From NCBI GenBank assembly GCA_014549065.1, contig JACDOX010000155.1, positions 310,001 through 374,000 of the forward strand: a stretch of 64,000 bases of DNA. The letters are read 5' to 3'. The notes beneath the pieces are model-generated. The model saw only the letters and a list, made by a program, of their open reading frames with translations. It searched no databases and was not told the origin of the DNA. Below are positions 52,169 to 64,000 of the stretch, piece after piece (the stretch's first letter is position 1; every line of letters starts with the position of its first letter). The translations under genes and the position numbers were made by a program. This DNA is from Cardinalis cardinalis (taxonomy: Eukaryota; Chordata; Aves; Passeriformes; Cardinalidae).

Positions 52169-53800
52169 CAATTGTTCATGGGGGAAATTTATGTGCTTCA
52201 TCTGGCTCTATGATTTCCACAGTTGTACCAGTGCCACTTAGGGACTGGGATTGCGTTTTACATCTTTAGGCTACAACGAAGTAGCTTTTCCATCTGCTGT
52301 GAAGCCTCTAATAATGCCTGTCTCGCTGTGTTTTTGTAGTANAGTGTTTCATTTGAATAGCAGACTTCTTCAGCTCTTTGTTTAACAAATGCCTTTCATC
52401 TGATGTAAAAACCCCACTTTTTTTTTTTTAAGGATCTTTTCCTTTTATCCTTGGCGAACAGAGGATTCCGATTTCTTTTCTCCTGTTCCGTGCTGGGTAC
52501 AAATTCATTTAAGTGCCTGAAGTAGTGGTATCCAGTTGAGTTCTAGATGGAAATGTTCCCTGGATGTTATGGAAAGAGTCTCTGAATTTATTCTGTCCTA
52601 GCTCTGACACTGTTCATCCTGTTCTCTTCCAGGCTTTATTTATTCACACAGTCCCATTAAAATCAATGGGACTATTTGGGCAAGGCAAGTTGGAGTAAGG
52701 TTTTAATTTGAGTGGTTTTGTTTTTCTCTCACCCTGACTTTGTTTTTGTTATGTTTCAACTTATCTAATGATTAACACTGTAATATTTTCTGATTTTAAC
52801 AACGTGTTTCTAAATTTTGTTAGCTTAAAATCTTTACATATCAGTACACTTGTGCAAATCTACCTACAAATAAATTCTTCTTTCACCACTGTTTGGCAGG
52901 ATCTTAGCACTGGCAGTTTTANCAAACTGCATTCTAAGGTTCCTATAACTGCATTATAAATTGCCTTATTTTTTTCAGTTAAAATTTCTAGAAAGGTAAA
53001 TTATTTGCTTCATCTTTGCAGTTTACAGTGGGGATATATTCACACACCAGATTCTGATCATTCAATGAGAAGTTTCTGTCCTTATCTCAGCCAATTCTGG
53101 TGGTTTACTGATAATTTTTAGATGATGTTTAAACAAAATGCAAGCAATTTGGTTAGATAACTGACCCAGGTGAAGAGGTGGGACAACGATTACAGCATTG
53201 GAGTGTTTGGAATTTGCATGTCATAAAACTCAGAAATGCAGGACTCCTTTTATAGTAAATGGCATTTCTTTGCAAATGCTGGTGGTTGTAGCAATATTTA
53301 TCAGTAGATAATTTTCAGAGATACTATAGGTATGTGCATAGTAACTTTGGCAATAAACATTCTGAAGTACTGTGATCTCTGATGGATTTTATTTTGTTCT
53401 GTACTGGTTGCGTTTGTAATGCTTTACAGATTGGAAACAGAGCCAGATTAGGGTTCACAAGAAGCTTTACTTTTTCTTTTTGTATATATTTTACAGGCAG
53501 ATTTCATTTCTCTATTTATCTGTATTAGGATATGTAAGCAAAAAAAAGTGCAAAATCCTGCTGCATAAAAATGCAAACTATATCCTGTTGTTAATGCCCA
53601 CCACAAGCACCTTAGGGTTTGAGGACTTCTACTGAAATTTTTTTGTGCCTGTCCTTTTGTTTGTGTAGAAGGGATGTGTTTGGAATGCCTTAATTGCAGT
53701 TCTTTGCCTAAGTTGAGGGAACATTTACTTGATAAAAAGCAAACTTTTAGAGTTTCTGAGAAGAAGCACCAGTCTCCTTTTAAAGCCACTGGGTCCTTGC

Positions 53801-54000
53801 TCAGCTAATTAGAATTTACCCTTTTTCCCAGCAGTCTTGCAATTGAATTATTCAAAATTGCATTTCTTTATTGCAAGTTANCAAATACCAAAGTGAGAGA
53901 AAATACTAAGATAATGAACAAATGTTTGTGACAAATTATTACCAGTTCTATATAAGAGAAACAATATTAAGATTAATAAACATGAGAAATTGTGTTCTAC
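53801..54000 (+). repeat. Diverged duplicate, copy 1
   Basis: Starts TCAGCTAATT, shares CCCAGCAGTCTT and ATTATTCAAAATTGCATTTC with copy 2 530 bp to the right, and stays alignable to about AAGATTAATA. Many substitutions, so the duplication is old. Confidence 0.88.
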
Positions 54001-54330
54001 TAGAACTGGACAGAAGATGGTTTGGTGCTGAAATCTGATTTGCTTTTGAGCAGGTGGGTATTGATAGTGGGAGACAGATATGTGTGGGTTGTGCCAAAAA
54101 TCATAGGAAGCTGAAATGCTTCTCTGGTTTTTGTTGCNGTTTTCAGTGAACACAAAATGATAGAAGTAAAGAATGTGAAATATTTTACTAATTTTATTTG
54201 CATTTAACTTTTAAAAAATCTTATTGCTTGAAACAGAAGTTAACTTTTTAAATTATTTATGTTAGCAATAATGCATGTTTCTGTTATTGAACTATATCTC
54301 TATGGTTCATCTAGTGAACAAAATCCTCCC

Positions 54331-54535
54331 TCAGCTAATTATAACTTACAGTATTTTCCCAGCAGTCTTACAATCAAATTATTCAAAATTGCATTTCTTT
54401 ATTGCATATTGCTAAAACCCAAGACAAGCAGACATCAAGATAATAAACAATTATTTATTGCAAATTATTACCTAATATATAAGATTAACAGCTTGTAACT
54501 ATTAAGATTAATACATGTGGTAAACTGTATTTATT
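54331..54535 (+). repeat. Diverged duplicate, copy 2
   Basis: Same block order as 53801-54000: TCAGCTAATT, TTTTCCCAGCAGTCTT, ATTCAAAATTGCATTTCTTT, AAGATAAT, CAAATTATTACC and AAGATTAATA. Same orientation, with about 330 bp of unrelated-looking AT-rich sequence between copies. Confidence 0.88.
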
Positions 54536-57500
54536 ATACTTATTTTGTAGCAAATATCTTTGTATAAAACATATGTTTATGTATTGCAATTAATGAGAAA
54601 AAGTGTAAGATTAACAATTTAAGCTGTGTTTTGTTCTTAGATTTATGCGCACTGTAAAATTTATTTATTGCACTTATTAAAAGTATTTAATGATGGACTT
54701 CTCAAGCTATATTTTTAATGTGCAAATATGAACTAAAGGAGTGTTAAATTACAAAATGGAAAGTTATAACTGAAGTAAAAGTATCTAACTATTTTCTGCT
54801 ATAAATCTACTTTAAAATGATCATCGTTGGAGTTACAGAATCCTTAAATTGTGGCCTTTATCGTCCATAATGAGTTGTGATGAGTTTTCCTTTTTAAAGG
54901 CTTTTTTCATCATTAGAGCTAAACCCAACATCTTGCTCTTAAAGATAAATGTAGCTCATAGTATAAACATTGGAATCATATCTTTTTATGACGAGAAGTT
55001 AAAATACCATTTCAGAGAGGAGCGAGGGCGAGCGGAGGCAGAGCCAGCTTGTGCAGTGCTGCGAGGAAAAGCTGAATTTCCAGGCAGAGGCTCCTGCTCT
55101 GTGCAGGGAGAGGAGCTGCTGCTGCTCAGGCTGCACTGCTGTGCTCCCCCCTCCTTCTCACGAGGCTGCTCTGCTCCAAGTCCTCCCAAACTGATTTTTC
55201 CCTTTGCAGAATTCTGATTGTTTTCAGCATCTTTTTTGCTTTCTTCGTTTTGCCAGGGATTTTTTATTGTTTCAGCCTGTCCTAGATCAGGGTCTGGTGT
55301 AATATATTGCCTTTGCATTTTGTTGTTGAAAATACTGATGTATTACAAACATATTCAGACATGAGTTTCATTTATGTAGTGGTTATTTTTTGGGAAAAAA
55401 ATTGTTTTTNGGGGAAGGAATCTTCCAGCTGAAATTTATTTCTATTTCTGCTTTTTCCTGTGTGTGACTATGCTTAGTATCAGGCATTTAAAGTGTGCTT
55501 AATAATGGAATTATCAGAAACAAGTGATGTGATTTTATCAGGATTTTATACTTAAACAAGCAAACATGTATGTGAACAAGTTGGATGGGAAAAAANCCAC
55601 ATTACATGTTTTTAAAATTTTGCAGGAATAGGATTGATTCTCATTAAAGACTGTAGACAGTATTTTAAAATATATTAAACACAGTCTGTATCTCACTGAT
55701 TATTTGTATTGGATTATTTTTGCTGAAAAGCTTTCCAAAAACATNGCAATATAAAGAGAAGGATTAATAGAAATGGCAAGCTGTGTTTTGGAATTTGTTT
55801 TTTAGGTATTCTAAGTAGTTATTCTGACCCTTTTAGCTTTCTCTACTGGGTTTATACGACTTAACTATGTCTATGTTGAAATTTTGAGCTCTATGAGTTA
55901 AATAAGTTTTAAGTCAGGTGAAAATGTAGTTTTCTTATGATAACTAGTGATTTGATGGAATGATAATCAAGTAAAATTATATTGGTTAAAAGTAGTGGAA
56001 ACTTTGAACTGAAAATAAGGTGGGGGGGAGATTTGTTAAGCTTTCTGGAACATAAGAAAAAAATCTTACATTTTGCTTACAAAACAGATTTTGAGTTTTG
56101 TTTTAAATGCATTAAACCACTGATGTACTGAGTTCTCCTTGTTGCTGTGGGTGTTGCTCNTGCTTAAAAAAAATCAGTCAGTTTTTATCTAGATGCAATT
56201 TATTATTATAGAGTCTATAAGATTTTCCAACCAACTGCTAGTAGGATGAACTGATTCTGTTTTTGTTGAAGTCAAAGGCTCTCTGAGATTTTTTGAAAAT
56301 TCCTTATTTATAATAGACNGAGGTGAGTCTGGAAATGCCTGTCAAGACACGTAAGGTACTCTGAGGGTATTTTAGAGGTTTATGTGCTCAGTGTGGTGCT
56401 TCAGATCAAACCCAGTGGCCTCAGTTTGCTAATTTTGGTGTGTGGCCAGCTGAAATTTCCTGAAGTGGGAACTGGTTCTGCAGTGCTCCCTCACACCTTC
56501 AGATTTATGATCATGAGAGCAACTTTTGCACAGCGGAGCGAAAGCCTTCCAGGACACTGTCCTTTTTGTGACATTGGCCACTGAAGGATTTACAGGNAAC
56601 AAGTGGAAGCTGCAGAGCACAAGTAGGGTTATATTTTCCCAAATTTGTGCTCCCTGTTTCTGGAAGCTGGCAATTTATGACCTGTGCTTTTGTGCTTCTG
56701 NTGATCCTGGTTTCTTGTCTCCAGTGCCCTTTTTAGTTCTGCTCCTCTCCTTGCAGAAATGCAGTCGGGTCTAAAGGCGCCGGTGTTGGGCATCTCTGCT
56801 CAGGGAGGGGAAAAGGCTCGAGAGCATCACAGAGCCCCACAGTCCTGGTGGAAACTCCCACAGCTGCCCTCTGCCTGGGGTTCTGTGGGGAAGCANCCTG
56901 GCTGCTCAGAGGCTGGACCACAGTTACTGGGCTGTAATTAAGCTGTGATGCTCCTTTCCTTGTGTTCTCCTTGTCAGAGCTCGGGTTCGGTAGAGATGCT
57001 GAGCTTATGGTCAGTGNACAAGAAAGATGCTCCCAGTCTCTGGGTGTGTGTCCAAGCTTGGTCCTGGTCCTAAGAGCTCCTGCCCTTGGCTGGAGTAGCT
57101 CCACAAGATCTCACAGCGTGAGNTTTGGTGATGCAGAGCTGAATAAAGCATTTCCACTGAAGTCACTGTTTCCACAAGTCCCCTGATTCTGTATTCATTA
57201 TATCTGTTTTCTTTGAGATTAACTTGACTGTGGCATTTCTGGAATTTTACTTAACTGAAGTGAGAACAAAACAACCAACTTTTGCAGCTGATCTGTGAAA
57301 AGCCATTATCATTAGGCCATCTGGAAAAAAGGCATTTTTAGCTCTTCAAGAGTGGCNAAGAGCTCGTTCTTGAAGAATAGATTTCCTGTGATTGCCACAT
57401 GATAGTGACAGTGCAGTACAAAAAAAAAGTGCTGAAACAAGTAGGGTTTTATAGCACCATTTATATTCTAGGTTTATTTCTGCAATAATTTAAACTTTTT

Positions 57501-58249
57501 CCTGCTTTGCAATTTCTTTGTGCTAGTAAAGGTTTTTACAGCTTTGGAGACAGTGCTACCTGCAATGTGAACTGTGACTGGATCACCCCAAAAACACAAC
57601 AGCAGAAAAAACCTGGCTTTTTAAATTGTATGAACTTGAATGAATGAATCTTGCAGTTCATATAAAGCTTGAATTTTTTGTGACATCAGAACAGACAAAA
57701 TTGAAGTTGAGGGTGTTTTCCTGGAAGCTGGTGTTTTATTTTCAGATGTTTGAATGTGTATTGCAATAGTCCCCAGGGATTTATTTCTAACATAAAAATG
57801 GGCATGTTTTTGATTGTGTGCTTTTAATTTGTTTGTGTGTTTTTGATTTTCATTTTTTTTCTCAGCATCTCTTTTCCCTGCTGTCGAAGTACAATGTTCT
57901 TTCAGAGCTGAGTTTATGACAACAGGGGATGAATTTGGAAAATGTTTACAAGTTCTCATGAGAGAATGTTTATTGATTAGGNTTTCTCATTGTATTGTTT
58001 AGAAAAACCAGGCAAAAAGTATGGCTCAGAAGTGTTTGGTTTCTTTAAAACCAGAAATTGTTTTAAAAGAAATCTCCAAACAAATTGTACTTGATTTAAA
58101 ACTCTTTGGGAGAGAGTCCTCTTCAGTATTCCATAGATGTGGGACTGGAAAACTGGGAAATTGTGTGTCNATGGAAAAAAATTGAGAAAAGATGCTTTAT
58201 TTGAGCAGGGTAAAGGATGTATCCATATCTTCTGTCAAAAAATACTTAG

Positions 58250-58690
58250 CACTGGTGAGACACCTTGAGGGCTTTGTCCAGTTCTGGGCCTTTGATGGCT
58301 TGAGACACATTGAGGGGCTGGAGCCCAGCAGGGGCTGAGGGAGCTGGGCAGGGGCTTAGCCTGGAGCAAAGGAGGCTCAGGGGGGCCCTTGTGGCTCTGC
58401 ACAAGTCCCTGCCAGGAGGGGACAGCCGGGGGGCCGGGCTGTGCTCCCAGGAACAGGGACAGGAGCAGAGGGAACGGCCTCAGGCTGGGCTCAGGGTGGG
58501 CACAGCAGGAATTTCCCCATGGAAAGGCTGCTCAGGCCTTGGCAGGGGCTGCCCAGGGAGCTTTGCAGTGCCCATCCCTGGAGGTGTCCCAGCAAGGGCT
58601 GGAGGTGGCACTCAGGGCCCTGGNCTGGGGACAAGGTGGGACTCTGATCTTTGAGGTCTTTTCCAGCCTCAGTTACTCTGTGACTCTATC
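58250..58690 (+). mobile_element. CR1 LINE 3'-end fragment, about 440 bp
   Basis: The order matches the CR1 3' end: CACCTTGAGGGCTTTGTCCA, ACATTGAGGGGCTGGAG, GAGGGAGCTGGGCAGGGGC, GGAGGCTCAGGGGGGCCCTT, GGCTGCCCAGGGAGC, CCATCCCTGGAGGTG, then TGATCTTTGAGGTCTTTTCC and a degraded ACTCTGTGACTCT tail. The upper part comes from the end of the reverse-transcriptase ORF, which is broken here; only truncated open frames remain. It is GC-rich against AT-rich flanks. Confidence 0.95.
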
Positions 58691-59843
58691 AAAAGGATGA
58701 GTGTGCAAAACTCAGTTATTTTACAAATATTAACTAAGGGTGGCTTGATCTGAGGTTGTGATGGTGGCTCTGCAAACATCCCAGAACAGCCAAGAATGGG
58801 CTGTGCAGTGAAGCTGTTTGTCCACATCAGGGTTTAAATGCTGGATTTGGGTGTAGTGCAGTAAAGAAAAGGTTCTGCTCATTCTGCTGATTCTTTGTGC
58901 ATCACTGCCCAATACCACAATGGGGACCCTGTGCTGCCAGCCAGCACTTCACCCCTCGTGTGGACACGAAACCAGAGTGGCCAGCTGGAGGGAATGGGGT
59001 GTTCTGTTTGTTTTCTGAGTGTGTTCCATACACACTTTCTGGTACATATGGTCTCTTGTTCTTTGGACGTACTCTTGAAGGAATAAACNGTTGCAGAATA
59101 TTCTACCCAACTGAGCCTATATCTGGATCCTAAACTTTTGCCATAGATTTTTGTAGTCTAATGATGATGTTTTCCTCCTCCTTAGTTTATTTTTTTTCAT
59201 TCCTAAATCACATGTATATTTTTAATATATGAGAAGTACTTTTAAATATTGCTTTTCCATATGCTGCTCTAAATGTATACATTCCCCATATTGCAGTGTT
59301 ATTCAGTGGAATTTATCTGTACTTCAGGAAATCTCAGGCAGGACAGATGGAATTCTGAAGCCCTGCAAAGATACACACTTGCTCCCAAATGGTGATGGAT
59401 ATGAGTCAGGANTATGAACAAGAGGGAGCTTGGTCTGTGAAAGTGCAGATGATGAGACCCATGAAGGAAAATTTCCATTTAGATGATGTCCAGAATATGA
59501 AGATATCTGACAGATATTTGACATGATGACAGAGTTTTAGGTGTGGTATCCCTTGGTCATAACTCTGATCTTCTGCAGTTTTACAGTCTGAGAGGCATTT
59601 TTTTCTCTAATGTTAATAATGGCCAGATCCAGCCCTGAATGAATATATCTATGTATTTTAACTGAGATGTGCAAGTTCTTTTTGATTATGTGGCTTGTTT
59701 CTTTTTATGCTTTCCAAACTCAAATTATACAGGTGTCAGTGTCAGAAGCATGGGAGTGCTATTATTTCTTCAGTGANCACTAGGTCTCAAGGATAAACTT
59801 TTGTATTGGAATTTATTATTTCTCATCCGCAATAAAAGGGATT

Positions 59844-59903
59844 CAAGTAGATATTGAAATATATCAAGTAGATATTTCAATATCAGTAGATATTGAAATA
59901 TTT
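59844..59903. repeat. Three copies of a ~20-bp AT-rich unit, centre copy part-inverted
   Basis: GATATTGAAATAT occurs at 59850-59862 and 59889-59901, and its exact reverse complement at 59872-59884. Each copy is preceded by a direct (TC)AGTA-type sequence, so the units are tandem but the middle one has its core flipped. Confidence 0.9.
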
Positions 59904-62693
59904 TGTGGTTTACCCAATGATTTTGAGGTTTGATTTGGTGGATTTGTATTTCAGTTTTCTGTGCTATCTATTATTGTTTTAGAGTTTTCATTGGAACCTT
60001 GAAATACTCAGTGGGTACANCCACGCACATTGTTTAATTTAAATGTTTAAAAATAGTCCTGAAATTTTACAGTTAGAAGTCACAAAACCTGCTTGTCTGC
60101 CACAGGCCCTGAAGATTGATTAAGAAACAAAGGATATTTGACAACTTTATAAAATATAATTATTGCCCTGGGCAAATGAGTAAGTAGTATTTTGATTTGC
60201 ATGTAGGCACTTTTGCAAACCTAGTTTAAATGTGAGGTGTTTTAAGGCAAAATATAAACCCCCTCACAGCAGTGAATACATCCAGCTAGGAATATACAGC
60301 CAGAGATAATTCTGGATTTTTGAAAACCCTTGTATCTTAGGGGGAAACATTTCACATAGTCAATTTAATCAGTGGCTCACATCCTTTCCCCCGTGTTTTA
60401 GTTAATTTGGTAGGTTCATGTATGATTTTGAGGCTGTGGAACATTGAAAGAACATTGATAAACCTTGAAGTATTTGTAGTTGATTTGAAGGAAGAGATGC
60501 TTTTGATGTAGCAGCCTGGTAGGAGATTGGAGTCCAAGTGATTGTGCTGCCCTTCAGTAGGAAGCAGCTGGGTTCAGATGAAATCTCTGCATATTCTGTT
60601 CTCTAGATACCTGAGTATAATAGAGGCCTTACCATATACCTGAGTATTGTAGCTTCTACAGGTTTTGTTGGAAAAGTCAAGTTTACTAATTTTTCCAATG
60701 TGGTCAGAAAAAATAAACCTCTGTTTGAAATTTGGAAGAATTAGAATCGGGTTGTAGAGGTGTTTAGCTCTGATTCACTCTCTTATTATTGAATAGATTC
60801 TGTTGGTAGATTACAAATATTTGGTGGCATGGGGCTTTTTGCATGTATTTAAGGACTTTCACATGTATTTANGGATTTATGTTTGCACAAGGATGAGTTA
60901 TACTTAGCCTAGGAAAGCAGACTCTGATAAGAAAAAGCTTGATGTCTTCACAACACCACAGATAACCTTGGAACCTTATGATCTGTTCTAATTATGCAGA
61001 TCATTCTAATTCAGTCTAACTGAAGAAATGGCATTAGCATTTTAGGGTACAAAAAGTAGGCCTTCCTGACTGCAGCTCTCAAGAGTTTTGGGGAAAAAAT
61101 GAAGCAGTTCCTGTGTTCTGAGCTGGACCACAGTGCAGCAGCATCGTGCACTAAAGCAGAGAAGAGCAGCAGTAAAAACACCCTTCTCCTTCCTGTGTAG
61201 TCAACANTGAAGGAAGTTGTTAATTATCAGCTATAGATTTGCTTCTCATTTTTCAAAGCTTACACTAGCTGGTAACTTTGATTATAGAGTATTTGGGGCT
61301 TTNCATACATTGCCTCATTAGGGAGACAATAAACCAATTTTAATATGTCTCAGTCTGCTATTTCCAGATGAAACTGTCATCATGGGCCTTTTTTGTTACA
61401 CTTCACAGCCTGGAGTATTTTTTCCTTTAGTTTAGCATGTTTTTGTCTCCCTATATATTGTAGTCTAGGTATTAGCATTTGTGGCATTTCACTTAATGGC
61501 TGTGTACAATATGTCTTTGGGTAAAATACACAGCATATAATGCAAAATAAGCAGATNTTCCACCTGAACTGTATAAAAATGAGGTATCTTAGGAGGGGTA
61601 TCTGAAAGGGCTCCGAGTTACTCCATTCTGTAGGCACAGTGGGCCATAAATGGTGTAAACATGGAATAATGAGAATTTATCACACTGGAGTTGAGTTCAG
61701 AACCTATTTGTGTGAGCATCAATAAAATAGTATAAATAAAAGTATAATATTTTAACATTAAAATATAGCTTGGTTTACAGCTCAGACTCAGAGCAGGATA
61801 TAGATACTTAGATATTGCCTTTTCTGCTGGGTCTTGGCTTCCAGGAAACATTAATTTGTTGGAGAATTAGGAGGACAGGAGCCCTGCCTATAGCAAATGC
61901 CTGAACGGTGACTTTCCCTGACACCCACTGCTCTCCATGGACCTGTGTGGAGTTCTGTCAGCTNAGGCTTGGATGTGGCTCACTAAAATAACTGAAATTT
62001 CAATTAGATTANTCCTGTCCTTCATATCTCAAGCATTATTTTTGGGTCTCGTGTCTAGGTGAGGGAAGTCAGAGCAAGCTGGTGGTTCCTGCTGGTGGTG
62101 ANTGCCATCCTCCTGGGATCACAGAGGACTGCTTGTGTGCCATACCTGGCAGCTCCAGCTCATTGCTCTGTTAATAAAGCACCACTGGATGCCAAAGGGC
62201 CCTGTTTACATGGCCAGCAGTAGGGGAGGAGGGTGATTTTAGCATTGCATGACATGGCTTTTTAATGATCACTGAAAACTCCCTTTTTGCTGCTGCTGGC
62301 CTGTCACTGCCATCAGGGGAGTTCAGCTGCTTTGTGGTTTGAATAGCCATGGGCAGCTGCATTGCTGCTGAATTTTAGCTGCTCTTCACACTTAACATAA
62401 AACTCTTCAGAGCATTTGTGGGGTTTTTTTTATTGCTTGAGTGCTTTGTGCTTTTTCCATTTGACAAGTTGTGAAGAGACAAGTAATGGTGAGATTAGGA
62501 AAAAGAATTCTGTGGCTCAGGCACAAATGCACGTGGCAGGAGATTNAGGAGCTGGGAACCTGGGAGTGGAGTGGGTGGTGAGGTCCTTCCCCAGCCATTC
62601 CCATGGAACTGCTGTGGTTGAGCTGCTGCCTTCAGCTTTCCTGGCACTATGGGTTAGAGAGAGAGGGCAGCCAGCANGGGCCAGCTGGACACT

Positions 62694-62737
62694 GCAATAA
62701 TTTAAATACAAGCTTGCAACAATTTAAATACAAGCTT
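62694..62737 (+). repeat. 22-bp tandem duplication
   Basis: GCAAYAATTTAAATACAAGC plus TT occurs twice back to back (62694-62715, 62716-62737) with one T/C difference. Confidence 0.95.
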
Positions 62738-64000
62738 AAATTCCTCTGAAGCTGCGATGTATAATCTGAGTGTATCTGAAACATTTGAAGGTTTTACAGC
62801 TCTATTTTGATGTCTAATTCTGGGCTTAAAAACTAAATTTAGGCATGTGAGTCTAAAAATGTATGCCTTAGTAATTCCAGTAAAATTTTCCTGAACTTTC
62901 TTGAAATACCTCTTGAAAATAAACTTATAGGCCATGATTGAGTAAATTACCTAAAAGTGCTTTTGGGGAAACTTGTATACCTNAAGGTAATGAGTAGTGG
63001 GGGATTATTTGTGTGTGTGATCATCTGCTCAAACCAGAGTTCAAGCTCGGAGATGTTTGCATTCTGTTTCTTCTGGTGATACTTATAAAGAAAACACAAA
63101 ACCTGCAGCTGAAATCACAGGAGCTGGTGCTAAATAGAGCTCCTTTTATGCATGTAAGAGCTGAATTTTGTTATTAACAGACAATGATTTACACTGACTT
63201 AGATCAGAGATAAGGATCAGTTCATTCTCATTTGACAGAGGTTACAGTGTTAAAACATTTACAAGAACTGAAGCTGTTGGGGAAAAAAATGAATGGAAAT
63301 AGGAGTGGGAAATCTATCTTATATTTAAAATATATCAGCATTTTATTTAATTGCATAGACATTATTAGTAGTAATTTGAGTTGCTGTGGAAGAAATGCAG
63401 CTATGCTATATGTCCATTAAAAGGTATGGTTAGTGCTAGGGACCTCTGTGCAAAAATATTAGTCAATTTTGAATTTTCTGATGCTTTTTGGTAAAAAGTG
63501 TCATTTTCTTTTTGCATCAATTTAAAGAGTCTGAGTGAATGTGAGCAGTTTATATTAGGAATTATAGCTGGAATAGAGTAAATTTTCCAGCACGGACACC
63601 TGCACAGAAGTATAAAGTAATACTCATTTCTAATATTAATTCTGATTACCAAAGGGAAGTAATTTATACTAGTAAAGGTCCTGTGATACCAGTAAGGTGT
63701 TNCACTACCTGGCTGGTAAGGGGATAATGCCAAAAGATTTAAAAAAAACCCAAATAAGCACCAAAAATTTTAAATCTTTCTGCATAAAAATATAGAAATG
63801 TTTAATTTCTGACTCATCAATAGAAATTTGATTCTTTTGTATGGTCTTTGAATNTATATTTCTGAATTTTTAATACTTTTTTTTGTGGAAACTAAGCCAA
63901 ACACACCTAAACTTTTGTTACATTTGCCAGTAGGTACAATTTTGGATTGCTGTACCAGTTACTCTTCTATATTTATAATATATATCCATCTCTAAAAAAA

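Larger units (their letters stand above)
52169..58249. other. AT-rich non-genic stretch with a diverged duplication
   Basis: No gene supported. Holds the duplicated segment at 53801-54535 and two GC-richer patches of unknown identity (about 55015-55215 and 56750-57130). Otherwise low-complexity AT-rich sequence with scattered Ns. Confidence 0.6.
58691..64000. other. AT-rich non-genic stretch, right edge
   Basis: No gene supported. Contains the three-copy GATATTGAAATAT structure near 59.86 kb, a 22-bp tandem duplication at 62.7 kb and a GC-richer patch at about 62520-62695 of unknown identity. Short open frames look random. Confidence 0.6.

Noticed and set aside
51893..52241. Arg/Ala/Pro-rich open frames in the orphan CpG island, considered as a TSHZ3 first coding exon
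   Set aside because: The products are typical CpG-island noise. I could not find the short start peptide and donor expected for TSHZ3 exon 1.
58310..58700. Open frames of 68-114 codons in a GC-rich segment
   Set aside because: The segment is a CR1 3' end. These frames are fragments of a dead retroelement.
1..64000. CRISPR arrays, operons, tRNA or rRNA genes, phage-type features
   Set aside because: No regularly spaced repeats, no tRNA box pattern and no prokaryotic gene organisation were seen. The sequence is a vertebrate intron-exon locus with repeats.

Overview
This window is vertebrate nuclear DNA, most likely from a bird. Three things point there: an intron-split C2H2 zinc-finger gene that I recognise as ZNF507, several CR1 LINE 3' ends of the chicken-repeat type (about 4.95, 21.5 and 58.3 kb), and compact introns. 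A songbird is plausible but cannot be proved from this stretch. Many isolated single Ns and one 943-base run of Ns mark it as a draft assembly. I found no bacterial-type operons, CRISPR arrays, tRNA or rRNA genes.

Layout. (1) 1-13 kb: the ZNF507 locus, transcribed right to left (minus strand). Three coding exons can be placed to the base with canonical splice sites: 7390-9516 (709 codons, with the start codon), 5604-5709 and 1046-1160. They encode about 783 residues and seven zinc fingers. The C-terminal part, including the finger expected next, lies off the left edge. A CpG island at about 11.5-13.03 kb, interrupted by the N gap (12009-12951), is the likely promoter. (2) Inside the second intron, about 70 bp from the splice donor of the large exon, sits a solo-LTR-like element (6768-7313) with a TATA box pointing toward that exon on the antisense strand. 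It contains a near-perfect 69-bp-arm hairpin (7109-7252). (3) 13-64 kb: an AT-rich stretch with no protein-coding gene that I can support. It holds CR1 fragments, small tandem and inverted duplications, a probable dispersed repeat near 26.3-26.8 kb, and one strong isolated CpG island at about 51.89-52.17 kb preceded directly by duplicated blocks. In mammals the region upstream of ZNF507 is a gene desert reaching to TSHZ3, and the empty 51 kb here fits that arrangement.

How it fits together: ZNF507 encodes a nuclear multi-zinc-finger protein, presumably a DNA-binding regulator. The rest is promoter, intron and putative regulatory desert. No clearly new multi-gene system is visible. The items most worth checking are the hairpin-bearing antisense LTR inside ZNF507 and the orphan CpG island at 52 kb.
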